In this document: in pieces, positions 12,260 through 24,702 of the stretch
Layout: every line of letters starts with the position of its first letter
Position numbering within the stretch: position 1 is the first letter of the stretch
Assembly (NCBI RefSeq): GCF_003711515.1
Contig: NW_021167084.1
Location: 1,715,932 to 1,779,931 of the forward strand
Source of the DNA: Sodiomyces alkalinus F11
Taxonomy: Eukaryota; Ascomycota; Sordariomycetes; Glomerellales; Plectosphaerellaceae
Reading direction: 5' to 3'
Length of the DNA: 64,000 bases
Notes under the pieces: generated by a model
Database searches by the model: none
Told to the model about the DNA's origin: nothing
Seen by the model: only the letters and a program-made list of their open reading frames with translations
Made by a program: the position numbers and the translations under genes

Positions 12260-13200
12260 CTCTTGGCGGTTACTCGTATGGCTACGGCGAAAAAGGCTTC
12301 GTCCAATAGCGTTAAGAATAATAAGGGTAAGGGTGCCGGTAAAAAGGGTGCTACTATAAGTTATTTTAGCGCGTTTATTCTGGATCCAATTACTCTAGAC
12401 CTTAGCTAATTCCTAATAGACTGTTAAGGGTAGTAGTAATAATAATAATAACGATACCGACAACGATTTTATTCTAGTCTTATTCGAACCGCCCTGCCTC
12501 GAATATATAAAGTGTATTTATTCTAGAAAGCAGCGCTCCTTTAATTACTATTTTTCCGTTCCTAGGCGCTCTAATAGGTGCTAAAAGTATAAGGATAAAA
12601 ACTATATATACTATTCTCTATAAGTTCTTACTCCTTATCTAAGGCGCTTTATAATTATAATCGTGTACTCTATTTCGTATTAGCTCGAAGATATATACGC
12701 TTTTAAGCTTTACGACCGCTAACCTATACTTATAGTTTTTCTAGCCTTATTTCCTTAGTTAAAATTCTGTTTAACTATATTATAGTCCGAAAAGTCGATA
12801 AAGACTCGGAGGACGATAATAAAAAGGTGCGTTTATCGCTTTATTTTTAAGGATAAAGGCTCTAAGTAACTAGTCTCGCGTAGTTTTTCGCTAAGCTTAA
12901 ATAACTGGTAAAGTTTATAATTAAGTTAATAAAGGATAACGATAATAAGAAGTTTTTCCGTAAAGAAGAATCTAAGAGAGAGTTAAACTAGCTCCCCGCT
13001 ATTACTTCGAGTAGTAATTATACCTCCTAGCTCGCGGGGGTTATAATAGATATTCTTCGGGAGAATAGGTTTATCGTTACTCCTCCTACTAGAGGAAATA
13101 GCGTAGATATCGCGCAGAATAGTGCTCCGGATAGTATTAATAGAGCTTAGTGAATTATCTAGTACACTCCGATATTATCTTTTAGGGTTTACTTTTAGGT
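12260..13200 (+). pseudogene. Cysteine-containing coding relic, unidentified
   Basis: The plus strand opens with a short basic Ala/Lys/Asn-rich frame from an ATG near 12277 and continues, through stops of the RIP type, into a segment near 12480-12620 with CxxC-like spacing (PCLEYIKC). It lies between the gypsy and copia relics and matches neither pol. It could be a gag or nucleic-acid-binding protein of another repeat. I do not recognise it. Serine-rich frames further along are also broken. Confidence 0.3.
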
Positions 13201-13299
13201 TTTAGTATAGTGTTTTAGTATTAGAAGTAACTATACCCTACTTTTTACTAAATTAACTAAACCGCCGGCGCGCGGTACGCCTAAGGCACGGGAATTTCG

Positions 13300-16200
13300 A
13301 CTTTAACTACTTCTTTCTACCTCCTCTATACACTAATTGTATTAAGATATACTCGGAAATTCTCGAACTTTTATCGTGGAAGTGCTTTTATTAATCCGTC
13401 CGATAATATTAAATTCGTAGTAAGATATACGACTCTAAATAATCCCTTTATATTCTCCTGCCTTACCTAAAAGCGCTATATATCTATATAGCGAAGCCTA
13501 GTCTTAATCCTAAAGCTATCGTCGACTATTAAGCGTATTATTTATATATTATCGTAATAGATATCCTAAGGAGATTCTAGATTAAATCGTATTTCGACGA
13601 AAAGACGCTTTAAACCTATTATTTCTTTCGCTACTTACTCTAAAGCGAGTAGCTCTACTGTAGTTATAGATATTATTACCGTTACTTACCTAATTACTTT
13701 CTATATAACTAATCTACTAAATAGGCTAATAAGGTAACCCTATAAAGGTCTTTGTGTATCTAAATCGTCTATAAAAAAGGCGTTATTTACGATAACTATC
13801 GTCTATAAATTAATACTTAATCCGTACTAAATTAAGAGGTCCCTTATTATAAATAAATAGCGGATAGCTTAGTCTACCGCTTTATAATACTCGGGAGAGG
13901 GGTTTCTAAGAAAGCGGGAGAGAATAGAGGCGGCGAATACTATATTAGGACGTATTATAACTACTATATAAAGCACTAATCCGACCTTTTCTTAATAAGA
14001 TTTAATCTCTTAAGCGGTAGCTTTATCTTCTTTTTTCCAGTATTCTATAATAGAAATAGGGATTACTAGGTAGGTGTTTATAGTATCTAAACTAAACCTA
14101 GCTATAATCTTTTCGATATATAAGTTATAGGAGAGGAAAATATTATGTTAAGGGCGATCTTAAGTAATTTTAATATTTAAAAACTAATCGGCTTCCCCCT
14201 TTTCCGATACTTTAAACCTTATTTTAATCCCTTCGATAATCCTAAGGCTATTTATAGCACTATCTCTATAAAATAACACGAGAATATCGTTTATAAAGAA
14301 GATAACGAATACGTCTTAAGCCTTAGTATAGAATAAACACGGTTCTTCCTTATTAGCCTTTATCTCTAAGTCTATTAGGGTGGCCGCGAAGGTCTAGAAC
14401 TATAGTCTAGGCGAGTCGCGTAGTCTATATAGTGCTTTATCGAGCTTTAAGTACTTATCGGGCTACTTAAATCTATTAGGAAGTTCGTATATAATAGGCG
14501 TTCCTGTTTTACCCCTTTAGGCATTAATATAAGCGTTAACGATATTAAGTTACTTAATCTCTAGATTAAACTAAGCAGCTAGGGCTATAACTATACGAAA
14601 AGATCGTATAGCGAGCGTTACTACGTAGGTTCCCTTAATTATTAAGCTCTCCTATAAATCCCCTCGAATATATAAGCGTGCTTTATATTATTCGAGATAT
14701 CCGTCTTAGTCGAATTTATAGGTAAAAACCTACTTTAACGGAAAAGGTTTTAACTTCGCCTCTAAGCGCTTAATTTCCCTTTATATACGCTTCTTAATTA
14801 GCTTATTTACCTCCTTCTACGCGGCTTCCTTAAACCGTTTACATATCAGGTAGTTTATAAGCTCCCGCTAATACCTTAGTATAGCCTTTAGGTAATCACG
14901 ATAAACTCTACCGTCGATTAAGGGCTTCGGTGACGTTATAGCCTCTCTTTTAGTATTTAAACGGGTATTTATTTTAGTATTAGCTACTCCGAGGATTATT
15001 AAATTAAAGGTTAGAAGCCCTTTTAGCCTATCCTAGCGCTCTTCTTATTAATTAAATAAGAAAAAGGCATAAGTTAAAGATATATCTAGCTCTACCTAAT
15101 ATATCCGTGGATTAATCCGAATAGTCTTTCCTTAAGCACGGCGATCGGTGATTCTTACACTAGTGCGCGTTACTTCCTTTACTAATATACTCTTTTTCCT
15201 TTAGTAGACGGTTACTTTAGGAGTTAGTCGGATAAATAGTCTAGATCCGGACACTATAGTACGGCTAATACTATAGTACGGGTTAGGGGTAGCTAATCCT
15301 TATACTATCGCCTATATACTCCTTTCTATAGCTAAAATCGTTAAAGTGTCCGTATTAAGCTTTAGTATATATAATCCTAGCGTATCGGTTACGGTATCTT
15401 CTTAGGTAGCCGCTCCGTTATCTTATTAGTCGGAAGAATTATTAATTAAGAGTTCCTCCAAAGACTACGGCTCTACGCTTATACCTAAAGATTCCTACTC
15501 TAAGGATTAGGTATTACGCGTAGGGTTTAAAGTCCTGTTATAGGCAGTTCGGGTGTATTAGGTATATCTAGTAATAGCGATAAAGCGTTTAACTTAGTCT
15601 TTACTACTTTTACCCCCGAGTTCGAACCCGTGGACTATACTTATTCTCTAAAAGGTACGCTAGTAATTAATCGACCCGGAGGGTAAGCCTATAGGATAAA
15701 GTCGTTATCTTTATCTTCTTATATTTTATAAGTTATAAGCTAGTTCCTTGCCTCGGGCTCCGGGATCTATTCTGCTTCTTTAAGCTATAGTTTCTAAAAT
15801 AGCTACTCGTTAAACTTTATATTACGCGTTATAATAACCTTCTAAAGCTATAGAATCTATACTCGGTAAGTATTATAGGTAATATAACCTATAAGATACT
15901 TAATATATCCCCTTAGTTAAACCTTATATAGTTTCCTATTCATCCTAGCTTCCCTATTCCTTACTATTAGATAGGCGCGGTAGCTATAGGTATAAATACC
16001 ACTCTAATTAGGGCGTAGGTCGACTATATACTCTTTTATTAGAATCGGTATATTCTTTCTAAACTATAAGTCGAGGATTTCTACTAGGGATTTTTATCCA
16101 TATCGTTATAAGGGACTTATATTATATAATAACGCTACTGATCTAGTACTCTCTAGCTATTTATCTAGTAGAATTCCTGCTCCGTTAAGTATAGTATTAG

Positions 16201-16700
16201 ACTTTATAATAATTAGTTAACTGGCTCTTTCGCTGCCTTTATTCGGTTTATAAGTATAGGGCGGTGTAATTTCTATATCGATCCCTTAACTACTCGCCTA
16301 TAGCTAGGTTATTAAATCCCCTGCTATATGAATAATTAAGGGTTTATTATTACTACGTATCTTATAGATATATAATATAAACTACCGATTAACCTATTAT
16401 TCGAAGGCTTATAGCGCGTTATAAACCGTAACGCTATTTTTCGAAACTAAAGGCAGTATATAGATCTAGCCGCTATATTCGTCCTTTATTATAAGAAGAT
16501 ATCGTATTCCGTTATAGCTCTTAGGTAGCTCTTAAAGATCCTAATAAATACGCTAAAACGGTTATAGGGAGCGGTGTTTTAACGTGTATCAAGATATAAC
16601 TTAATATATTTAGGTTCGGGAGTATATCTTATAGTCTATCCGCTTAGTTCCCTTAATTAACACGTTTCTAGCGTTACGAACTAATACTTATAAAACGCTT
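13300..16700 (-). mobile_element. Ty1/copia pol relic
   Basis: Minus-strand reading gives copia-type pol in the order integrase, reverse transcriptase, RNase H. Integrase lies at about 15850-16330 (PPYTYKPNKGSERA, a form of the copia TPEQNG signature). Reverse transcriptase includes ALYRLRDSPRLW at about 14400-14442 and FFINDILVLF at about 14278-14306, where the YVDD box now has Asn for its first Asp. RNase H includes TVELLALE near 13640-13680. Integrase before reverse transcriptase is diagnostic of Ty1/copia rather than Ty3/gypsy. Many TAA/TAG stops of RIP origin interrupt the frame. LTRs and gag were not located. Confidence 0.82.
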
Positions 16701-17299
16701 AGTCTAAGATAGCCTACTCTTAAGTGCTATGACTATTCTTCTTCGACTCGCGGACGCGGAGAGTCGCGGGAAGGTCGGTAATATCAGTAAGCTTTTATTA
16801 GTCGATCGACTACTATAACTAGTATATATTAATAGTTATAATTAATCGGAATAATACTACGTAGTATCGGTTAGAATAACGAATACGAAGAAGAAGAAGA
16901 TAATAATTAGCTTATACTAAAGGATAGTTATATTAAAGCGTCGAAGCAGCTTTAATAAGACTACGCTCTTCTCCGCTATTCTAAAGCATAATAAGTAGTT
17001 ATATCCCGAATACTAGATTAGCAGGAAGTTACTAGTTACTACTACTACCCGGGCTTATAACTATCACACTTAAAAACGTACTACTACACTAAAAGAGAAT
17101 TCTCTAATATATAGGTACTTCTTAAGGCATATATAGTTTAACACCTCTTATATCTGGGCTAAGCGTGAACGCGAAATACAACGTCGATATATTATCGTTC
17201 GTGAAGCAGTTAAACATAGTTTTAAGGCGGCCACATATATAAAAGTCTAGTTACTAGTCTTATTTCTTTCTTCTATATACCTAAGGCTGGATCGAGTCT
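16701..17299. repeat. RIP-mutated edge of the transposon block
   Basis: Composition is still poor in CA and TG and rich in TA. No protein signature is legible. It may be the gag or LTR side of the copia element. At about 17270-17300 the composition changes abruptly to ordinary sequence, which marks the limit of the mutated block. Confidence 0.6.
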
Positions 17300-20200
17300 G
17301 TGAATTTGAAAGCCGCCTAATCAGAGTATTCGCGAGGCACTCCTCTATCCCTTGGAACTGGCAGACTGGATCTGAGTCGCGTTTCGTAATAGTATCGAAA
17401 TTATACCAAGGCAATTACGGTTCTCCTACGGGTTTCTAAACTTTGACTATCTTATAATAATATATCATTTGATAGGCGGAGAGCGGCAGGCTATAATGGA
17501 CTTTATCTTACATCACGGTGCCCTTTAGACCGACTACTAATATACAAAGCACTACACGGAGTCATAATAACCAGGCGCACTGTTAATTCTGCTCGATTTA
17601 ACTGGAGGTACATTGACTATGCCGAGCAATTAGGAGTCGGTCTATCAAAATACTAATACAGTGGACAGCGTATGTTATCGATTCTATATATTACTTCCCC
17701 CAGTTACAACTTGCTAACATGTCATTGTGTAACGTGTTCCAGGCTCGAGAATGAAACCTCGATGACTTTTGACTCGCTGTCAACAGTATCAAGCCAGTAT
17801 GTGTCACTTGTGGCCTTTTGCTGCCACTAACACCATTGCATATCGCGATGAATCGTGTCAGGCTCGCGCGTTGAGTGTCCTTTGTCCCGGAATATAATGA
17901 GGACAGTTAAGACATACCTTTCTGATTGCAACTCTGGCAACTGCTATCTTTTCTTCTATTTCCTTGTCTTTTCTCCTTCTTGTGCTTCCTAGTTTACTTC
18001 AGATATCGGCAACCGCAAAGTAATAGGAGTAATGGTCATGGAGAGGGACAAAAATCAATATCGACCAGCGGTGGGTATTGGACTTATGGCGACCATGTTA
18101 GTTCACGGTAGAATATCACAACATCGCCAGAATGTTGATGCCCAAGGCTGTGCGTTCGTGTCTTTGCATCACAACGATGTCCCAACTGACAGGTCGAAGA
18201 AGCTTCCTGAAGGGCCAGAACACAATAGCTAATTCTTTCCAAGTTAAGCACCGATTCCCTGAAGCTATCAAGCCCCGTCCGATGTGTTTTGTGTGGAGGT
18301 AACATGAGCTCTGTTGTGTGGTTTCAGTCTCAGTTGCCATGGCTTCGCAGTGACCACTCAACAATAGCTAACGCTGGCCTCTGGAGCCAGTGACACCCGC
18401 CAGTCGGTAACACCAGGACGCACGAGGTCTTCGTAAGTTCGGTGATTCCGTCCCCGCCGGAGGTGAACAGGGAAGGGTAATTCAGCTATGTCTCGGTCCA
18501 TCCGCTGCCCCGGCTGGCGTCGGCCTAGGCACCGCCTCTTCCAATCTTCACTCGTCTCCCGAAGAGGCCTATGCTGTTCTTCCGAGGATGCTGCGGAGTG
18601 CCGGTTCAAGCAGTAGATACGTCCAGCTTTTCTCGAGAACCTGGCCCGGGACAAATTTCCCTTCGGTGTTCAGTTTTTCTACCACAGGATACTGCGCCGT
18701 GTTTGTCTCAGAGACCTATGGATAGCATTCGGAGATGTAGGCGATATCGCTACATGGGAGGATCGGCTCTTTGGTTGGAGTGCTCCTCGCATTTGTGTGT
18801 ACCTGTTGCCTTTCTTTCTTTTCTTCTCCTAAAACCATCGTTTCGTCCAGCTGTGGCTCTTGAGTCCTTGGTGGGATGCAGGCACTTGCAAAGGGCTTCA
18901 TGTTGTAAATGACGTTCAGCACGATCCAAGTTCCCAACCTTGGCCCTGGGTTGGGAGGTGCCGTGGCGTCCGTCCTTGGTTGGCGGCCTCAATATTGTCT
19001 GAGGCCCACGGGGTTATCCGGGTCTCCTGCTCCTATTCATGCTAGAAACGCACCCAAGATGGTCAGACATGGTGCTTTACGAGCGATAGGCTTACCCGTA
19101 GTCTTTTCTCGGCCCTTTTCACAGAGACACAAAGGCAGGAGGGTCGAAGGGCATGTTGTTTGACCACTCCGACCTCGCCGGAAGCATGATGGTACGGTTA
19201 AGATGACGTCGCAGACAAGCCTTGGGGAACAACGCATAGGGATTTACGGCTTTAGTTATCTGGGCCCCGTGTTGATTTAGCTTCCCTCAGGGGTCGGACT
19301 GACTCTGGCATCGTAAACTATTGAGTACTGGTGAGTTGTCACGAGGCCAGTCTCCAGGGTACGACTTGGCCGTGGATAGCATGTTATGTATGTTGCGTAG
19401 GTTAGCTGACGCACACGTTGGCAGGGAAGCTGCTGGACCGGAACATCAGATTCGTAGATATGAACCCTAGCAGGACGGTGACCGTCCACGCATGCTACAA
19501 CCCGGGGAGGCTTTTCTGGGCGGGAGCAGGTTGTCGCAGCGCTTACAACGTAGGCCGTTGGTAAGGTAGACAGCATCGGGCTTGAATAGGAACACCACCA
19601 CTTGGTTGGGCGCTGCAGGAAGAGTAGCCGTAAACGGAGAGAGGCCATCAGAGGCCTGTACTCGGATTACAGACGTCGAGATCCACCTCCATGTTGGCAC
19701 TCAGACTGAGGGGTTGAAGATGTTGGGAAGAACTTAACAAGGCTGATCCTTGCTTCCAGTCCGCTAGTCGAAGCTAAGGACGCGACTTGTCCCAAAGAAG
19801 ACGTCTTGCTGGTTTTATACAAATGAGAGCAAGCAAGTTTCTCGGGGAACGAAGAGGAGGTGCTGCAGATGGTAGAAATGGGCTAGTGGCAAGATCATCC
19901 ACTAATTACCGCAGAAAGACGCCGATCAGCTCCGTGGACCGAGGATGGATCTGCAAGGTAAGCGGGTGCCGAGCCGCGGAATCCATGTATAACTGCTTCG
20001 AACTCTGTAAGAATTCAAGGCTCTTTTGAACACGAGAGCACAGGGTAATTAAGGTAGGAGTGGGAGGAGTGGAGAGATTTGAAGTCGGGTCATACGGTAT
20101 AAAGCAAGATGGACTCGGCTGTACAGTAACTCCGGCTCCGGGAGCCCACGTGATATGGCGTGACCATTCTGGACCAATGGCCAATGGGAAACAGCTTTCC

Positions 20201-22981
20201 CATAAACATATGTAACGCTCTCCCTCTCCGCAACGTCGGCGAGTCTCTTCAGCCACCATCCCCGCCCTTCATTTCAACCCCATGGGCCCGCACGACGGTG
20301 CAATGTACAACGTACCAATATTGGAAGTTCTTCCCCCTGCAGCTGCACTCGACTCCCCTGTCCAGCCCGTGCCATGGCCTAGCCATGTCCAGCACCCCAG
20401 ACACGACATGGGCGAACGGCTAGCGAATCGCCTGCATGCCCAGAGACACACCGCGAAGCAGGCCAGTGTAAAATTTCCGCATGGTCACGCGCCCCCCTTT
20501 TACTGCCCTTATTATTAGGTACTGTCTGTGACTGACAGTTGGTTGTTCCATTGGAGCGATTCTCGTTGCATCTCTCGCTTCTCCTTTTTTTTTTTTTTCC
20601 TTTTCTCCGTCGGTTTCCGAGTTCGAGGTCTTGGGCAGACGCCACCATTTTTTTACGGACGCTATTCAAACATTCTCATTACATATTTCAGTTTCACGAC
20701 AAAGCTCGAACTCGACTTTCTCGCCTGCACAATGTCTGTGCAACGAGGGTGGCTTTGACCTAGTACCGAGTACCAGCCTCGTCGTTGTCGAGGCTTATGG
20801 AGAGAACCGTTATGATACATGAACCCATGCTGCCAACTCATCATACCGACCATGTCGTTTAATTACGAAGTAGCAGTGGGTATTGGGGCGTTGAAGAAGC
20901 TAAGGATCTTGGGATCTTGGGATCGACGCAGTGGGCGCCTTCTCCACACCTTCTCCACATCCTAGCGAAACCAACGAGGCGGCTTGGCCTTGACTGGTTC
21001 TTCAACCGCTGAAACAAGAACAGGAGCCAGCAACAAGTGGGCTTGGAATCGGCGTGCACTTGCAACGTACGGACATGCCTCATTCGTACGAAACACAGCA
21101 CGCACGCACACACAGCACCGCCTATGGAGGGCTAGGGCTGGCAAACACAGAGCCAGGACGACAGGGGTCGAGGACAAGGTGGCGGAGGGTGTTCGCTGTA
21201 CGCCCTCAACTCTCTGTACGTCCCGTCTCAACCAAGATGCATACCGAGTAGGTAGGTAGGTTTTACCTACGAAGCAGGTAATATACGAAGCTATATTACC
21301 TGCTTCGTAGGTAGTACCGTACGGACACGTCCAAACATACAACTCCGCCTACCTTACCTAACATGTCGCCGGCATACCCTTCTCAGCCATCCGCCTATTC
21401 GGCGGTCAGGTATTAGGCTGCAACTACGAAGTATTACTCAGTACGACCTTACGCAGCATCTTTGCGGTCCATGATCCATGACGTCCGGACAACTGCACAT
21501 TATTATACATTGACCAAGACAAACCAGAACCAGTCTTTATTGCAGGTCGGCTCGCTGACGGCCGATGTCTCCCCCCCCCCGCACTGCAAGGTGATCAATA
21601 AGGGATCTCATCTCAGCACGGTCCTAGGGGATCATACGTTGTACTGAGCGCACTGATGACAGTAGTTTACGATCCCTGACACCTCATTCCCAGTCAGATC
21701 TGGCGCCCACAAAACACCGACACTCGAAAACCCGGCCGAAAATGACAAATAATCATGGCAAACTCCGCTTCTATCCGTGAGTTTGCGCAACAACGCGGCA
21801 ACGCCGTATATGGTAGGTGCATAAGGGTAAGGGGGCGCTCAGGAATCAGGATCGCTTCTCTACCTGCTTGGGACACGTACCAAGCCGCCTTGTCTCCCAG
21901 CCCGTCTTAGCTTCGAGGCGTTGTCGACGAATCGCGAGAAATGGATGACACATACGAAACAGACGACAATACCGGAAATCCGGATACCACGCTGCACCTT
22001 GCTTTTTCGGGACAGCCTCTTTCATTTTATTCTTCACTCTCTCAACATTTGTCCTTTTGGTGGAAGCGGCCCAATGCCACGGGATGCCACGGGAATCCAC
22101 CTGCCTGGCCTCACATTCGTCCCCCTGACCGTTTCCTCCCCCCTGATTAGTCCACCTACATATGGTTGCAGCTTCCCCTCAAAATCCCCAGATCTTGGAG
22201 CGTGACCCAGGCCCCGGTCATGCGGAGCAAGGTGCATCCCTCCTAGCTAAGGAGCTTCCCATTCGTCTAGAGTCTCGATTCCTCCTCCGCCCTGTCACTC
22301 TTCCCTCCTCTTCCTCCTCTTCCTCCTCCCACCTAGGCTTATGCTGGCTTTCCCGACCGAACCACCGAACCCTAGGCGGGGGCCACGATGCGATGGGGAG
22401 GAGATCAGCGTGACCGACAGCGTGGTACCATCGTGTTTCCCCCCCTCTATCAGCTTGGCCCGGGGTTTCTCTCTGTCTTGCTTATCCAATATTACCCCAT
22501 ACGGGATGCCAACTCGTGCTGCACTCTCTCCTTCAAATAAAGTCTTCGTCGCTTCCAGGCCCTAGCCTTGATTCTTCAACGCCTTGGTCTTTGCTCTCTT
22601 CCCGGCTCGGTCCGATCCCGTTCCCTCAGTCGTCGGTTACGGAGTGCAAGCGATCACGTCTCACAGTCACGGACGACAGTCCCTCGCCCGGTTTCCTTGC
22701 CGCCAGCGACCCGCTCTACATCGCCATCGACATATTGCGGCCCCCCTGACGTTCTCAACTGCGAGACGAATTACATGGGAGTGCCGTCTTGCATCGGACG
22801 CAAGCATGATCATGTTGTCGTTGGCATAGCCGTTTCATCCTCTCCGGTCATCCTCGACTGCTCGACTCCTCGACTTCTCCACTCCCCCCCTGCCGTCTTG
22901 TTTAGCCTGGGTTCCTGAAGCTGAGGCTCAGCTCCCCTGCTCAAACAGTTACGACTAGAGCATCTCGTGCACATTCGTACC
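17300..22981. other. Gene-poor spacer of normal composition
   Basis: 5.7 kb of ordinary base composition between the RIP block and the first intact gene. All frames are short, and I recognise no protein family on either strand. A minor coding-like plus-strand stretch at about 18650-18800 is open for only about 60 codons and has no visible start or partner exon. Landmarks are a T tract near 20586-20600, a perfect 21-base hairpin at 21264-21313, and CT-rich tracts at about 22295-22335 and 22500-22620 that are typical of a fungal promoter and 5' leader. The last part is probably the promoter of the gene starting at 22982. Confidence 0.6.
21264..21313. repeat. Perfect 21-base inverted repeat
   Basis: The arm 21264-21284 (TACCTACGAAGCAGGTAATAT reduced by one base here for brevity: it starts TACCTACGAAGC) is repeated without mismatch in reverse complement at 21293-21313, around an 8-base loop. 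It is flanked by further GGTAGGTA and GGTAGTACC motifs. It could form a strong stem in DNA or RNA. No coding or tRNA context is visible. Confidence 0.85.
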
Positions 22982-24229
22982 ATGGTGGTCGACGTGGACT
23001 CCCTGAGGCGGGATGCGGGTTTTGAACCTTACCTGCCATGTCTTGAACCGAACGCGTCCTGCGGGGATGTCTTCAGCTACCAGACGGATCTGCCATCGCC
23101 TTTGTCTCTGCCGCCAGGCGATGACCCTCAAGAGAGAGAACAGTCAGAACATGAACATCCACAAGACGAGCGTGTTGTGCCCAACGATTCGACATACACC
23201 TTCCTGCCATGCTCACCGCCCGCTTCCCCCCCATCACCACCCCTGTCTCAGACGACTCCCGACATTTCGACCCCAGAGCCTGAAGCTTTTCCGTTCTCCC
23301 TCACCCTTGACGTGGGCGCTTCCGACTTCCACTTCGCCCCCGTGCCCTCATACCTCGTGCTCCCATCGTATGCCGCAAAACGTTACCGGGCCGCAAGCGA
23401 CGTCGACGGCCCCAACACGGCATCCTTGAGCTGGAAGAAGCGCCGCCTGCGACACCAACTCATCACCAGCCGCCTCTCGCAACCCTTTTCGCTCCCAGCG
23501 ACGCACATTATCAACCGCGAAGCCGTCGCCGCGGGGGACAAGCGGTTCATGAAGCTCGCCGCCTCCGCCTCCGCCAGCAAACGCTGCACGAGCGTCCAGA
23601 GCTCCATCATCCGCCGCGCCGCCCTCCTCAACAGCGTGAGGTCGCGCCTCCAGAACGAGCTGACCGAGCGAGGGGAGGTCCTCCTCACCGACGCCGCCGC
23701 GCAGACCACCATGCTGCATCGCGGCCAGCAGGCTGCCACGGGTGGGCGGTTCTTCAGCGTGGCGGCCATGCCGGGGCACGATGCGAGAGGAGGCGTTCGT
23801 CCGAGGGTCGTGCTGGTCCGTCCGTGTGGCGGCGGTGGTGGGCTGACAACGACGACGACGACGACGACGACGCCATCAGCTGGTGTGTGCCAGCAGCGGC
23901 TAGACGGGAGACCTGCGTCGCCCGCGCCGTCGGTGCTGAAGGTGGCGGAGAACGCGGCCAGGAGGGTATCCAAGTCGCCGCACCTGAGGCCCATGCGGTC
24001 CCCCGTCTTGGGCCCCGCCGATGCCGGCCCGGATGAGGTGGGCGATGACGAGATCGCCTTCCCGGGTGATGACAGCCGGTATACTTCGGGGGACGAGGAC
24101 GAGTCTGGGGATGTGTACTGCGATTTCGCTGCCATCTTTGGCGGGCCGCCTGAAAGTGACTCGTCTGACGATGAATCCTACGAGGAGTGCCTGGATGAAC
24201 TGGATGGAATATCATGGGTCGGTCGGTAA
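22982..24229 (+). CDS. Conserved fungal protein of unknown function
   Basis: Single-exon gene, 415 residues from the ATG at 22982; an in-frame GTG lies 15 bases upstream but is not a plausible fungal start. The N-terminal third is Pro/Ser-rich and low complexity. Residues of about 155-215 form a basic, ordered-looking block (KKRRLRHQLITSRLSQPFSLP followed by an ATHIINREA stretch; KK begins near residue 152) that I believe recurs in uncharacterised proteins of other ascomycetes. A run of nine Thr comes from an ACG microsatellite at about 23850-23872. The C-terminal 80 residues are strongly acidic and Ser/Asp-rich. There is no signal peptide or membrane segment. The basic core with an acidic tail suggests a nuclear protein, but no function is assigned. 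It lies next to the gene-poor spacer. Confidence 0.8.
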   Translation: MVVDVDSLRRDAGFEPYLPCLEPNASCGDVFSYQTDLPSPLSLPPGDDPQEREQSEHEHPQDERVVPNDSTYTFLPCSPPASPPSPPLSQTTPDISTPEPEAFPFSLTLDVGASDFHFAPVPSYLVLPSYAAKRYRAASDVDGPNTASLSWKKRRLRHQLITSRLSQPFSLPATHIINREAVAAGDKRFMKLAASASASKRCTSVQSSIIRRAALLNSVRSRLQNELTERGEVLLTDAAAQTTMLHRGQQAATGGRFFSVAAMPGHDARGGVRPRVVLVRPCGGGGGLTTTTTTTTTPSAGVCQQRLDGRPASPAPSVLKVAENAARRVSKSPHLRPMRSPVLGPADAGPDEVGDDEIAFPGDDSRYTSGDEDESGDVYCDFAAIFGGPPESDSSDDESYEECLDELDGISWVGR

Positions 24230-24702
24230 AGCATCTGAAAGTTTGGACAAAGGCATATGGGCGTTTCTTCTTTTGCTGGACTTCTTTTCTTTGTTACTTC
24301 ATTCAAACAGCACATGGCGACCATAGGACTTTGCATGACACGGGGCGTTACTGAGTCCGGCCGGCGTGGGATGGACAGGTCTTGTATCTGTAATGGCATC
24401 AAAACGGTCATGGGAGCGTTGACATTCGAGGTGAAATAGTGAACACGATCAAACTCTGCATAATACCCAGAAAACCGCTTGATTTTGATTTCTGATACCA
24501 GATGTCTAGTCACACACCGGCTGACTGAGTGCCTGCCGTCCATTACTGATTCTACATGTCTAAATGTAGCTCCTGGCTAGGTCGTTGATCGTTGTACAGC
24601 GCAGTGGTCGTCCAAAATCACCGAGGATATTATGATTAGGTCTTGGTATGTACAAGAAATATCCGAAATGGGCAGTGTGCGTTGGTTGGCTGTATTCACA
24701 TA
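24230..24702. other. Convergent intergenic spacer
   Basis: 473 bases between two genes that converge here. It must hold both 3' ends. I see AT-richer stretches but no gene, repeat or RNA signal. Confidence 0.6.

Noticed and set aside
18571..18912. Possible small gene in the spacer
   Set aside because: Short frames overlap on several strands. One 60-codon stretch looks protein-like but lacks a start, splice partners or known motif.
23383..24135. 250-codon antisense frame across the gene at 22982-24229
   Set aside because: Its composition reflects the reverse of low-complexity Ser/Asp/Thr codons, and the sense protein shows ordered, protein-like blocks.
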